A stretch of 64,000 bases of DNA. It comes from UBA7239 sp964509075 (GTDB lineage Bacteria; Pseudomonadota; Gammaproteobacteria; Pseudomonadales; UBA7239). Positions 1-8,939 of the stretch are shown here, one piece after another. The notes beneath the pieces are model-generated. The model ran no database searches and was not told the DNA's origin. It worked only from the letters and a program-made list of their open reading frames with translations. The DNA lies in assembly GCA_964509075.1 (NCBI GenBank), contig CAZDWC010000001.1, positions 310,001-374,000 of the forward strand, in the 5' to 3' direction. Made by a program: the position numbers and the translations under genes. Position 1 is the stretch's first letter. Each line of letters begins with the position of its first letter.

Positions 1-281
1 CCGGCAGCGATAACGGTATCTATCTCCTTTTGTATGCGCAAGGAGGTATTTTTCGACAGGTTGCCCAGTTGCGTTTCCAAAGCGGCATAATTGTTGTGCT
101 GTTGATCGAGCAATTGCATCACGGTAGGCAACACAGCGGTGCCGCTGATTTCACGTTCAGCGAATGTGATGGCGACGTTCATCTGGCGAACCAGCAGCCA
201 GCACGCTACAAAAAGCGGCAATACCAGAATGCAGGTGGCCAGCGCCAGCTGGCCCAGCAGGGGGAGTTTCAACGGATTCAC
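1..281 (-). CDS. N-terminus of a membrane-bound sensor protein (partial, runs off left edge)
   Basis: Read on the minus strand from a GTG at 281, preceded by an AGGAG ribosome binding site five bases upstream. The first 93 residues are a short basic start (VNPLKLP), one hydrophobic helix at about residues 8-33, then a polar, probably helical segment with Glu/Gln-rich stretches (AEREISGTAV, LLDQQHNNYAAL). This is the usual beginning of a periplasmic helical-bundle sensor such as a chemoreceptor or a histidine kinase. The output domain lies outside the window, so the class cannot be decided. It diverges from yifB, with about 125 bp between the two starts. Confidence 0.6.
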   Translation of the reverse strand, partial: MNPLKLPLLGQLALATCILVLPLFVACWLLVRQMNVAITFAEREISGTAVLPTVMQLLDQQHNNYAALETQLGNLSKNTSLRIQKEIDTVIAA

Positions 282-406
282 GCAGGCTCCTGCAATTGGC
301 AGACATACATGATGAGTGTAGACCAGTCATCATTGTTGGCTTTCGCCTGGGTCTTGGGCACAATGCAGCGCAAGGATGAAATACAAAACCCATGGAGGGA
401 TATCGC

Positions 407-1909
407 ATGTCGCTTGCTATTGTCTATTCTCGCGCCCAGCTCGGGATCAGTGCACCACTGATCACGGTGGAAGCTCACTTGTCCAACGGCATGCCCGGAT
501 TGTCCATTGTCGGTTTGCCGGAAACTGCAGTGAAGGAGAGTAAGGATCGGGTGCGCAGTGCGCTGCTCAATGCAGGATTTGACTTCCCGCCCAAACGTAT
601 GACCATCAACCTGGCGCCGGCCGATTTGCCGAAAGAGGGCGGGCGTTATGACCTGGCCATTGCCCTGGGGATACTCGCAGCATCCGGGCAGGTACCCGCT
701 GAGGCCCTGGCACAGATCGAGTGCATCGGTGAACTGGCATTGTCAGGAGAATTGCGGCCGGTGACGGGCGCTCTGACGGCGGCGATGGCGGCTGCTAAAG
801 CGGGGCGGTCACTGCTGTTGCCGGCGGTCAATGGTGAAGAGGCAGTGCGTTACAGCGGCTGTGAGGTGCTGGCGGCCGGGCATCTGCTGGATGTCTGCGC
901 CCATCTGCATCAGGAAAAGAGCCTTATGCCCTTGCGGGCGTTACCCGTGGTGGAAGATGAACCGTGGCGGCAGTGGGATCTGGCGGATGTGCGCGGCCAA
1001 CTCGCGGCCAAGCGTGCGCTGGAAATTGCGGCAGCAGGTGGCCATAACATGTTGTTGTGCGGGCCGCCGGGAACCGGCAAGACCATGCTGGCCCAGCGTT
1101 TGCCAGGATTGTTGCCGCCGCTGCAGGAAGAGGAGGCGCTGGAAATTGCTGCCATCCATTCGGTGGCAGGCCGCCAAATACACCATTGGCAGCAGCGGCC
1201 ATTCAGGCAGCCGCACCATACCGCTTCTGCGGCGGCGATGGTCGGGGGTGGCAGCCAGCCGCGGCCCGGCGAAATTTCACTCGCACACCACGGTGTGTTG
1301 TTTCTCGATGAATTGCCGGAGTTTCCGCGCTCGGTGCTGGAGGTGCTGCGCGAACCGCTGGAATATGGCGAAATTCTCATTGCCCGCGCCAATGCCCAGG
1401 TGAACTACCCCGCGCGCTTTCAGTTGGTGGCTGCGATGAATCCCTGCCCCTGCGGCCATGCCGGTGATACCCGACAGCCTTGTCGTTGCAAGCCGGAGCA
1501 GATCCGTCGCTACCGGGATCGGTTGTCCGGCCCGCTACTGGATCGTATCGACCTGCATGTGCCGGTGCCGGCATTGCCTCAGGGTGATGTCATCGCGCCG
1601 GCGGCACAGTCGGAATCCTCGAATGAAGTTCGCCAACGCGTGTGCGCCGCGCGCGAACGTCAGTGGGCGCGGGCAGGCAAGAGCAACGCAGCATTGGCAA
1701 CCCGCGAAGTGGAGCGTCTGTGTGTCTTGACTGCCGAACAGCGCACGCTGATGGCGCAGGCCATGGAAAAACTGGGTCTCTCGGCACGCGCCTATCATCG
1801 GGTGCTGAAAGTGGCGCGAACCATTGCTGATCTTGCCGAATCCGACGGCATCGCCACGACACATCTGCGCGAGGCCCTGAGTTATCGCAATCTGGATCGC
1901 GCGATCTGA
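407..1909 (+). CDS. yifB: YifB/ComM family Mg-chelatase-like AAA+ ATPase
   Basis: This 500-residue protein belongs to the YifB/ComM family, whose best-studied member ComM is a hexameric branch-migration helicase acting during natural transformation. The N-terminal ChlI-like domain begins SLAIVYSRAQLG and contains the family signature GLPETAVKESKDRVRSA. Walker A (GPPGTGKT) lies near residues 218-225 and Walker B (VLFLDELPEF) near 296-305. A C-terminal Mg-chelatase helical domain follows, with Cys-rich NPCPCG and CRCKPEQ motifs in between. The ATG at 407 is chosen over one at 392 because GGAGGGA sits just before it and homologues start MSLA. A housekeeping gene; it does not prove competence. 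Confidence 0.95.
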   Translation: MSLAIVYSRAQLGISAPLITVEAHLSNGMPGLSIVGLPETAVKESKDRVRSALLNAGFDFPPKRMTINLAPADLPKEGGRYDLAIALGILAASGQVPAEALAQIECIGELALSGELRPVTGALTAAMAAAKAGRSLLLPAVNGEEAVRYSGCEVLAAGHLLDVCAHLHQEKSLMPLRALPVVEDEPWRQWDLADVRGQLAAKRALEIAAAGGHNMLLCGPPGTGKTMLAQRLPGLLPPLQEEEALEIAAIHSVAGRQIHHWQQRPFRQPHHTASAAAMVGGGSQPRPGEISLAHHGVLFLDELPEFPRSVLEVLREPLEYGEILIARANAQVNYPARFQLVAAMNPCPCGHAGDTRQPCRCKPEQIRRYRDRLSGPLLDRIDLHVPVPALPQGDVIAPAAQSESSNEVRQRVCAARERQWARAGKSNAALATREVERLCVLTAEQRTLMAQAMEKLGLSARAYHRVLKVARTIADLAESDGIATTHLREALSYRNLDRAI

Positions 1910-1931
1910 ACGGGTCTAATTCAGGCTTGCG

Positions 1932-1960
1932 TTATCTGCAGTCGGGCTTTCCGTTACAAT
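1932..1960 (+). promoter_or_regulatory. Possible sigma-70 promoter of proA
   Basis: In the 85-bp gap between yifB and proA, a TACAAT hexamer (1955-1960) matches the -10 consensus at five of six bases. A weak TTATCT (1932-1937) lies 17 bp upstream as a -35. The start codon of proA is 34 bp further on. Only the -10 is convincing. Confidence 0.3.
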
Positions 1961-1994
1961 GCATCGCGACAGAATGTTGGTGTGATGGTGCGTT

Positions 1995-3251
1995 GTGAAT
2001 ATCCAGGATTACATGAATGATGTGGGGCGTCGCGCTCGTACTGCGGCGCGTTTAATCGCCCGTGCAGCCACGCGAGACAAGAATGCCGCCCTGTTGGCGA
2101 TTGCTGATGCGTTGTTGGCAAGCAAGGCAGAGGTGTTGGCCGCCAATGGCAAGGATGTGGAAGCGGGAAGAGCCGCCGGGCTGGATGCTGCGTTGCTGGA
2201 TCGTCTCACGATCAGTGAAAAAACCTTTGCCGGCATGATCGAAGGTTTACAACAAGTCGCTGCGCTGCCTGATCCCATCGGCGCCATTACCGACATGAAT
2301 TACCGCCCTTCCGGTATCCAGGTGGGCAAGATGCGTGTGCCGCTGGGTGTGGTTGGTATCATTTACGAGTCGCGTCCGAATGTAACGGTTGAAGCTGGCA
2401 GCTTGTGTCTGAAGAGCGGCAACGCCTGCATCCTGCGCGGCGGTTCGGAATCCATCCATTCCAATCGTGCCATTGCAGCTTGCGTGCGCGCAGGCTTGAA
2501 ACGTGCCGGGCTGCCGGAAGATGCCGTACAGGTGATCGACACCACCGACCGTGCGGCGGTGGGGATGCTGGTGGCGATGCCGGATTTTGTCGATGTGATT
2601 GTGCCGCGTGGTGGCAAGGGCCTGATCGAGCGGGTTTCTGCCGAAGCACGGGTGCCGGTGATCAAGCATCTGGATGGTATCTGTCATGTCTATGTCGATG
2701 AAGAGGCGGACATGCAGAAAGCACTTGCGATTGCCTTTAATGCCAAATGCCATCGCTACGGTGTCTGCAATGCGATGGAAACGCTGCTGGTGCATGAAAA
2801 AATTGCAGCAGCGTTCTTGCCGGCAGTGAAAAAAGCCTATGACGAACAGCGGGTAGAGCTGCGCGGTTGTGACAAAACGCGCGCCATACTCGCCGGTATC
2901 AGCGCTGCGACAGACGAGGACTGGTCGACCGAATATCTGGCTCCAATCCTGGCAGTGAAAATTGTTCGCGACCTTGATGAGGCAATGAATCACATCAATG
3001 ATTACGGCTCACACCATACCGACAGTATCGTCACCGAGAACTACACCAAGGGGCGGCGTTTCATCAATGAAGTGGATTCGAGCAGTGTCATGATCAATGC
3101 CTCCACGCGCTTTGCCGACGGTTTCGAGTACGGTCTCGGCGCGGAAATCGGCATCTCCACTGACAAGTTCCATGCGCGCGGCCCGGTTGGGCTGGAGGGT
3201 TTGACCTCGCAGAAATATGTTGTGCTGGGTGATGGTCAGGTGAGAGTTTGA
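1995..3251 (+). CDS. proA: Gamma-glutamyl phosphate reductase
   Basis: ProA reduces gamma-glutamyl phosphate to glutamate-5-semialdehyde with NADPH, the second step of proline synthesis, in the cytoplasm. The 418-residue length is that of the family. Recognisable segments are GVVGIIYESRPNVTVEA, the NACILRGGSE motif, the catalytic cysteine in YGVCNAMETLLVH near residue 258, and a conserved C-terminal EIGISTDKFHARGPVGLE. Translation starts at GTG 1995 (MNIQDYM). The gene follows yifB; proB is not in the window. Confidence 0.97.
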   Translation: MNIQDYMNDVGRRARTAARLIARAATRDKNAALLAIADALLASKAEVLAANGKDVEAGRAAGLDAALLDRLTISEKTFAGMIEGLQQVAALPDPIGAITDMNYRPSGIQVGKMRVPLGVVGIIYESRPNVTVEAGSLCLKSGNACILRGGSESIHSNRAIAACVRAGLKRAGLPEDAVQVIDTTDRAAVGMLVAMPDFVDVIVPRGGKGLIERVSAEARVPVIKHLDGICHVYVDEEADMQKALAIAFNAKCHRYGVCNAMETLLVHEKIAAAFLPAVKKAYDEQRVELRGCDKTRAILAGISAATDEDWSTEYLAPILAVKIVRDLDEAMNHINDYGSHHTDSIVTENYTKGRRFINEVDSSSVMINASTRFADGFEYGLGAEIGISTDKFHARGPVGLEGLTSQKYVVLGDGQVRV

Positions 3252-3298
3252 TCGACAGGCGCCTGTAGGATTTTTTGGGGAAAGAGCGGAGAGTTCTG

Positions 3299-3949
3299 AT
3301 GGCAGATAATGCCGTATTGCCGACAGTGGTTATCGCCGATGATGAGGCATTGGTGCGTGACGCCTTGTCCGAGTCACTGGCAAACGAAGGCTGGCATTGC
3401 GTATCCTTTGCCTGTGCGAGTGAGGCACTGGGCTATGTGCGCAGCAATCCCTGCTCGGTTGTAGTGGCGGATATCCAGATGCCTAACAATGAGCAGCTGG
3501 AGTTGGTGGAAGGCGTAGCAGCCATGGACAGTTTTATTCCCATGATATTGATTACCGGCTTTCCGACAGTGGCGACAGCACTGCGAGCCATGGCGTTGCC
3601 GGTTACTGCATTTCTGGTCAAGCCGTTTCGCACGATAGAGTTGATTGATTGGGTGAAAGTCTGTTTGCGCAAGCGGGCAATTTTTGAAGCTGTGCAGGCG
3701 AGAGCCTTCGGGTTGGACAATGTGGCGCTGTCGCCAGATGAGTTGCGCTGGTTGATGGATGTGCTGCTGCCGGTGCTCGATAGCTGTCGAGTCGGTGACG
3801 AGATCAGCGACGCCGAGCGCGCCGAGTGCTACCGCACGATGCTGGAACGCACGGTGGATGTCCTTTCCAAAACTCGCTCCCGTTTCAAGTCTCGCGAGCT
3901 GGGTGGGCTGCGCCGCGATCTGGAAGCGGTGTTGCGGCAGTCCTTGTGA
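3299..3949 (+). CDS. Response regulator with receiver domain and no recognisable DNA-binding output
   Basis: A 216-residue protein. Residues about 8-125 form a receiver domain: acidic pair in VVIADDEALVRDAL, phosphoacceptor Asp in VVVADIQMP, the Thr switch in ITGFP and the Lys in LVKPFR. The remaining 90 or so residues are helical and resemble no DNA-binding or GGDEF output that I know. They could be a protein-interaction or phosphotransfer region. The ATG at 3299 is preferred because GGAGAG precedes it; a longer TTG start at 3275 is possible. It heads a run of signalling genes (chemoreceptor-like protein and two hybrid kinases) that may form one pathway. Confidence 0.8.
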   Translation: MADNAVLPTVVIADDEALVRDALSESLANEGWHCVSFACASEALGYVRSNPCSVVVADIQMPNNEQLELVEGVAAMDSFIPMILITGFPTVATALRAMALPVTAFLVKPFRTIELIDWVKVCLRKRAIFEAVQARAFGLDNVALSPDELRWLMDVLLPVLDSCRVGDEISDAERAECYRTMLERTVDVLSKTRSRFKSRELGGLRRDLEAVLRQSL

Positions 3950-3963
3950 AATAAAACAGGGAA

Positions 3964-3977
3964 TTGATCTGGATCAA
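3964..3977 (+). promoter_or_regulatory. Perfect FNR/Anr-type binding site
   Basis: TTGATctggATCAA matches the FNR/Anr consensus TTGAT-N4-ATCAA at all ten defined bases. It lies 15 bp after the receiver gene, outside any coding region. If used as a class II activator site, centred 41.5 bp upstream, transcription would begin near 4012. The -10 region around 4000-4007 is a poor match, as is common for activated promoters. Confidence 0.6.
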
Positions 3978-4011
3978 CTTGCGCGCATCGGCATCTTGGT
4001 CTAGCCTGAGC

Positions 4012-4170
4012 ATATGAGTCGGTTATTATTGATGCCGATGATGTAGATATCCGAATCGAGGGCCCTGTCTGTTTCAGCAGCTGGGTCGCCTTGTCAGCTT
4101 CCGCTTGCGGTGTAGCTCACGACAGAGGCACAGGTCGGTCGCGCGTGGCGCGAGCTCCTGTGCCTTTTTT
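4012..4170 (+). ncRNA. Candidate FNR-controlled small RNA
   Basis: The gene-free stretch 3950-4287 holds an FNR-type site, then about 110 bp with no coding signature, then a strong intrinsic terminator ending in six T. This is the layout of a short independent transcript of about 160 nt. The 5' end is inferred from the position of the FNR site and not seen directly. I do not recognise the sequence as a known RNA family. Alternatively the terminator simply ends the receiver mRNA and the FNR site serves the downstream chemoreceptor gene. The remaining bases up to 4287 show nothing I can name. Confidence 0.4.
4126..4170 (+). terminator. Strong intrinsic terminator with nested stems
   Basis: AGGCACAGG (4126-4134) pairs perfectly with CCTGTGCCT (4157-4165). 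Inside it TCGCGC (4139-4144) pairs with GCGCGA (4148-4153) around a GTG loop. Six T follow immediately (4165-4170). Confidence 0.85.
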
Positions 4171-4287
4171 GTGCCCGTCGTTTGTGTGTTGCCGGACAAG
4201 CAGGGTTGCGTGCGGCATTGCCGGCGCTGCGCAGATTCGCCAAGTTCGCAAACAGCGATGTGCCCTCAGGGGTGCTAGGCGGAAAGC

Positions 4288-5469
4288 GTGTTGTTATCCA
4301 GAACAACAAGTGTGTGCATGGCGCATCGTAATGGCCTCTTGCTTGGCAGTATTCTGCCGGGAGCACTATGGCTGCTGCATGGCAATCATTCGTCAGATTT
4401 TTTAGCTGTCATTCTCTGGGTTTTCCCATTACTGACTGCGTTTTTCCTCCTGTCGTTGAAGTCCGGGCAACTGCATGCTGCAGCGGTATCGGAGCCCTTG
4501 CCGCCACAGTTGATGCAGCGCGAGTTGCTGTGCAATTTGTTGCCAGTGCTGAAAGCCTTGTTGGACTTGCTGGATACTGTAAAGCAGCGCAGCGAGACCG
4601 AAGCCTTGCAGATCCAGAACAGCTTCGCGACCATCATTGAAATGGCTGAAAGAAATCGCGAACACATCGAACAAATTCGGTGTCAGATTACCGAGGCCAG
4701 TAGTGCCGACAGCCTTGTACAGATGTTGTTGCGCAGCCAGCAGGCAGTGGAGCATTTGCGTGTTTCACTGGTGAAACTTTGTGATGGCAATCAGGCGCGT
4801 ATGCGCGAACTCTCCGGGCGGCTGGGTGATAGTCGAGAAGCGCGGCACATGGCGACGCATATCAGCGATATTGCACGCAACACCAATCTCATCGCACTCA
4901 ATGCAGCTATCGAAGCTGCTCGTGCCGGCCATCATGGCCGCAGTTTTGCGGTGGTTGCAGATGAAGTGCGCGCCTTGTCGCATCAGGTCAGTGAGTCGGC
5001 GCAGCGTATCGGTATGCATCTCACCGGTATATCCACGGTGATCGAGTCCATCGGTGCGGATGCGGCCAGCCGTGAGGTTGAGACGCGCCAACTGATTCGG
5101 GAAACCCGCGATGAAGCCGAATTGGCATCAAGTTATGTCTATCGTGCTGTGGGAACACTGACTCGTCTGGCGGAAGACAGTATCCGCTCGACGGAAGAAG
5201 CCAATGTGGCGCTGGGTGCCGCCATTCAGTCATTGCAGTTTCAGGACTGGATCGCTCAGGTGGTCAGCCATGTACAGCAGGTGCTTTGCGCCTTGATCAA
5301 TGCCATCGAAGACGATGAGCTGACAGATCAGGAAGTGCAGCAGCAGATTTTGTTGTTGCCGATGATGCTGGTGAATATTTGCTCGTCGGCAGAAGAGCAC
5401 GCTGTGCTGGTGCATCACTTTCCACAGTTGCAGCGCATGCATGACATGCAGTCAGTGGAATTGTTTTGA
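4288..5469 (+). CDS. Methyl-accepting chemotaxis-type signalling protein without HAMP
   Basis: The protein has two closely spaced hydrophobic helices near the N-terminus (about residues 17-55), almost no periplasmic part, and a cytoplasmic coiled-coil signalling domain. The hairpin tip typical of chemoreceptors is clear: NTNLIALNAAIEAARAG followed by FAVVADEVRALSHQV. A later LQFQDWIAQVVSHV motif recalls receptors with a C-terminal dimerisation helix. GTG 4288 has an AGGCGGA-like site before it; ATG 4318 (MAHRNG) is the alternative. A 6-bp inverted repeat GTTGTT/AACAAC (4290-4307) overlaps the first of these starts. With no HAMP and no sensor domain, the stimulus may come from the membrane or through the neighbouring kinases. 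Confidence 0.8.
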   Translation: MLLSRTTSVCMAHRNGLLLGSILPGALWLLHGNHSSDFLAVILWVFPLLTAFFLLSLKSGQLHAAAVSEPLPPQLMQRELLCNLLPVLKALLDLLDTVKQRSETEALQIQNSFATIIEMAERNREHIEQIRCQITEASSADSLVQMLLRSQQAVEHLRVSLVKLCDGNQARMRELSGRLGDSREARHMATHISDIARNTNLIALNAAIEAARAGHHGRSFAVVADEVRALSHQVSESAQRIGMHLTGISTVIESIGADAASREVETRQLIRETRDEAELASSYVYRAVGTLTRLAEDSIRSTEEANVALGAAIQSLQFQDWIAQVVSHVQQVLCALINAIEDDELTDQEVQQQILLLPMMLVNICSSAEEHAVLVHHFPQLQRMHDMQSVELF

Positions 5470-5511
5470 TTTTCTTCAACGCACAATAGACATATCAGTG
5501 GGAGCGGTATC

Positions 5512-7257
5512 ATGGTCGAGTCATTGTACGAAGATGAGGGCGGTGCAGAGCAATTGCGTTTTACAGCGCGTGCCATTCACAGCAGCTTCACGCTGGATGC
5601 GTCTGCACAGGCGATTATTAATGCGTCACTCGATGCGATTGTGCTTATGGATCCAGATAATCGTATCTGCGGCTGCAATCGCGCTGCTGGTGCATTGCTG
5701 GGTTATACGGATGGTGAGTTGTTCGGCAATGACATCAGTGTGCTGATGCCGGAACCGTATGCCAGTCGTCACGTGGATTATGTGCGTTCCTATCGGCTTA
5801 CCGGAAAAGCGCATGTGATGGGCGTGGGACGAGAGTTATGCGCGCGACGCAAGGATGGTTCGGTGTTGCCGATCTATTTATCGCTCAACAGCTTTTTCAA
5901 TCATGGACGCCAGTATTTTGCCGGCTTCATTCGAGATCTCAGTGCGCAGAAAAGTGCGGAGGTGGAGTTGTTGGCGGCGCGTGATGAATTGGAGAGCCGT
6001 GTGCAGGAACGCACGCGTGAATTGGAGATGGTCTGTGCCAGCTTGCAGGAGGCGTATCAGGAACGCGTGCAGGCAGAGGCACATAATCTGCGTTTACAGG
6101 AGGGGTTGCGCAGTGCGCAACGCATGGAAGCGGTAGGGCGGTTGTCTGCCGGTATGGCACACGATTTCAATAATCTGCTTGCTGCGGTACTTGGTCATGC
6201 CGAGTTGTTGCTGATGCAGCACAGCGAGGGCAGCATCGAGGACGGGTTGCAGCACATCATTGACGCCGTTTTGCGCGGTCGAGATCTGGTGGTGCAGATG
6301 TTGAATTTTGCGCGCGGTAATCGCCTGCCGGAAGGCATAAGCAGTTGTGTGGATGTGGTTCAGGCCTTGGCGCGATTGCTGAAAGTCAATATGCCTGCGG
6401 GTATCCAGTTTGATGTATGTATTGCCGATCTGTCTGTGCCGAAGGTGCGCATCAATCCGGTTGTGCTTGAGCAACTGTTGATGAACCTGTGTCTTAATGC
6501 GCGTGATGCGATGGGCGAGACAGGGCTGTTGACGCTGTCCGTGCTGCCGGCAACTGCGGGGGAGCGTTGTTTGTGTAGTGCCTGTCATGCCGAAACAGAT
6601 GCAGAAGGTTTTGTGCGTTTTGATGTCACCGACAATGGTTCCGGAATACGTCCCGAATTGCTGCCGCATATTTTTGCGCCGTTTTTTTCAACCAAGCTGG
6701 ATCTCGGGACTGGCTTGGGATTGTCGATGGTCGACACGCTGGTACATGAGAGTGGTGGTCATGTCAGTGTTGAGAATCTGCACGATGGCGGTGCCCGTTT
6801 CAGTTTGTGGCTGCCTGCCTGTGGGTTGACTGAACAGCGACAAGCTTCGCCGGAGGTGCTGCAGCGGGTGCGCAGGGAAAAACGGGCAATGCGTGTACTG
6901 GTGGTAGATGATGAAATCACGCTGGCGCATCTTTTGCGTGAGGCGCTTAGCCACGCAGGCTACGAAGTGCAGGCTGTCTGTCACGCAGAAACTGCTCTGC
7001 GGCGATTGGCAGAAAATCCACGGTATTTTGACCTGCTGATCAGCGATCAGGTGATGCCCGGAATGAATGGTGTCGAACTTATCTGTCAGGCGCGCAGACT
7101 GGCGCCGGAGTTACGTACCTTGATGTGCACGGGTGACATGGGTGAGATGGATGTCACAGCCATGAAATGCATAGACGCATTCTTGCAGAAACCGATGTCG
7201 CTCTCGGATACTCTGCAGGCTGTGCGTCACCTGCTGCCGCAAGGCTGCGATGTGTGA
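5512..7257 (+). CDS. Hybrid sensor histidine kinase: PAS - HisKA - HATPase - receiver
   Basis: A soluble kinase of 581 residues with no membrane segment. A PAS domain occupies about 30-145 (ASLDAIVLMDPDNRICGCN, then SLNSFFNHGRQYFAGFIRDLS), followed by a coiled coil (150-195). The phosphorylated His is in GMAHDFNNLLAAVLGHAEL near residue 217, the class that carries HDFNN. ATP-binding boxes are NLCLNARDAM, DNGSGI and GTGLGLS. A C-terminal receiver domain starts VLVVDDEITLAHLL, with Asp in LLISDQVMPGMNG and Lys in FLQKPMS. The start ATG has GGGAG upstream. Its PAS fold could bind haem or flavin, but no specific ligand motif is visible. It lies 42 bp after the chemoreceptor-like gene. Confidence 0.9.
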   Translation: MVESLYEDEGGAEQLRFTARAIHSSFTLDASAQAIINASLDAIVLMDPDNRICGCNRAAGALLGYTDGELFGNDISVLMPEPYASRHVDYVRSYRLTGKAHVMGVGRELCARRKDGSVLPIYLSLNSFFNHGRQYFAGFIRDLSAQKSAEVELLAARDELESRVQERTRELEMVCASLQEAYQERVQAEAHNLRLQEGLRSAQRMEAVGRLSAGMAHDFNNLLAAVLGHAELLLMQHSEGSIEDGLQHIIDAVLRGRDLVVQMLNFARGNRLPEGISSCVDVVQALARLLKVNMPAGIQFDVCIADLSVPKVRINPVVLEQLLMNLCLNARDAMGETGLLTLSVLPATAGERCLCSACHAETDAEGFVRFDVTDNGSGIRPELLPHIFAPFFSTKLDLGTGLGLSMVDTLVHESGGHVSVENLHDGGARFSLWLPACGLTEQRQASPEVLQRVRREKRAMRVLVVDDEITLAHLLREALSHAGYEVQAVCHAETALRRLAENPRYFDLLISDQVMPGMNGVELICQARRLAPELRTLMCTGDMGEMDVTAMKCIDAFLQKPMSLSDTLQAVRHLLPQGCDV

Positions 7258-7266
7258 AAGTGGCTG

Positions 7267-8849
7267 TCAGGCGGATGTGTCCAGCAGCTGCCGTACAGAG
7301 CTTGCCAGAGCTGTCAGCCGCAGCGGCTTGGCAATAAATGCGGTGAATCTGTCTTCGCAACAGATGTTGGCAATGATTAACGGGTAGCCTGACATGTAAA
7401 GGATTTTTAGATCTGGTCGTTGTGCGCGCAGCTGCTGCCCGAGTTCCCTGCCACTCATGCCGGGCATGGCCACGTCGGCGAGCATCATGTCCGGTTGTGT
7501 CTCTTTATTTGCTGCAATGTCCTTGGCTTCCTGTGGCGATAGCGCAGTCAGTACACGGTAACCTAGCGAAGTCAGCATGGTTGCTGTTGCGTCCAGCGTC
7601 ATGCTGTCATCCTCGACGATCAGTATGGTTTCATTTCCCCCTTGCACAGACTGTTGCAGGGGGCAAGTTGTTCCGGGGTCAGCGTCGGTAGTGTCGGTGG
7701 GCAGATAGACGCTGAAACAGGATCCGCGTCCTGGTGTGGAGGTGATATCCAATGCGCCTTGGTGTGCTTTCAGGATGTCACAGGTAATGGCAAGACCCAG
7801 ACCTGTGCCTTCGGCTCGTGTGGTAAAGAAGGGGGAAAGTATTTGACGGGATTGCTCGAAAGTGATGCCCTGGCCCGTGTCGGAAATCGCGATTCTGACG
7901 TATCGGCCAGGTTGCAGACTTATTGACTCTGCTGCATCTGCAGTGAGGTCGGTGCTATCCAGCAAGATGTGAATATTGCCGCCATAGTGTTGTGTGCCGT
8001 AGGAGATGGCATCGCGAGCATTGATGACCAGATTCATCAATACCTGTTCAATTTGATTGGCAGCTGCTCTTACTTTTGGTGTGTTCTTGGTGATTTCCAA
8101 TTCAATTGTGATGTGTTCCGGAATCAGACGCTGTAGCAGTGGCATGAAGTCTGAAAGGAGTCTATCCAAGGCTATGCTGCTTTTTTCGCTGGATTCAAGG
8201 CGGGAAAAGGTAAGTAGCTGATGAATAAGACTTGCCGCCTTGTCGCTTGCGTGCTGCATTTTTTCCAGATAGCGGCGCGTTTTGCTATCGGTATTCTGAT
8301 TCAGTGCCAGATCGGCATAACTCTGTATGGCGGTGAGGAAGTTATTCATGTCGTGTAATAAGCCGCAAGACAGGTGGCCTACGGCAGACAGTTTTTGCAA
8401 TTGCAGGATTTGCTGTGACTGCTGTTGATGATCTGTAATGTCGATGACGGTGCCCACCGAGCGCAGCGGTTGCCCATCGGTGTCAAACTCGGTATGGCAG
8501 TGTTCGTACGTACCCGGTTGCCAGGCAGCAGCAGCCTGTGGGCAACGGTATAGGGTTTGCGATTGGTGAGGTGTTCGAGGTAGGCGTTATCAACGCGCTG
8601 GCGATCCTCCGGGTGCACGCGCTCGAGAAAGGCGTCATAGGTGGCGCCGAACTGTGCGGGATCAATCTGGAATATGCGATAAACAGCTTCCGACCATGTC
8701 AGCCGGTTGCTGCGCAGATCAAGTTCCCAGACGCCGACATCGGTCAGGGTGTGCTGGCTGTTGACCGCCCTGGCCGTTGCGCTGTGCGCGGATCCCTTTT
8801 GCTCATGCTCAGACATGCTGCGGGCACTCAGGAAGCTGGGATTGTTCAA
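7267..8849 (-). pseudogene. Hybrid histidine kinase split by a frameshift in its PAS domain
   Basis: Two reading frames together make one PAS - HisKA - HATPase - receiver protein of about 525 residues. The upstream frame (8849 or ATG 8816 down to about 8509) carries the PAS start (GVWELDLRSNRLTWSEAVYRIF ... HRLLLPGNRVR). The downstream frame supplies YEHCHTEFDTDGQPLRSVG, DITD, then the kinase (LLHDMNNFLTAIQSYADLAL, NLVINARDAI, DTGQGI, GTGLGLAIT) and a receiver (ILIVEDDSMTL, Asp in MMLADVAMPGMSG, Lys in FIAKPLR). One base added near 8508-8511 would restore a continuous PAS. The downstream part could start alone at GTG 8457, giving a 396-residue kinase without its sensor. Sequencing error, true mutation and programmed slippage cannot be separated here. 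The gene converges on the other hybrid kinase. Confidence 0.75.
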
Positions 8850-8939
8850 ATCTACAGGCGTTTTTGATCGTTATGCCTGACCGGAACAATTATAAGAGGC
8901 CGCAGCGTTTTCGCTCAATATGTCTGGTCCGTGCGCAGG

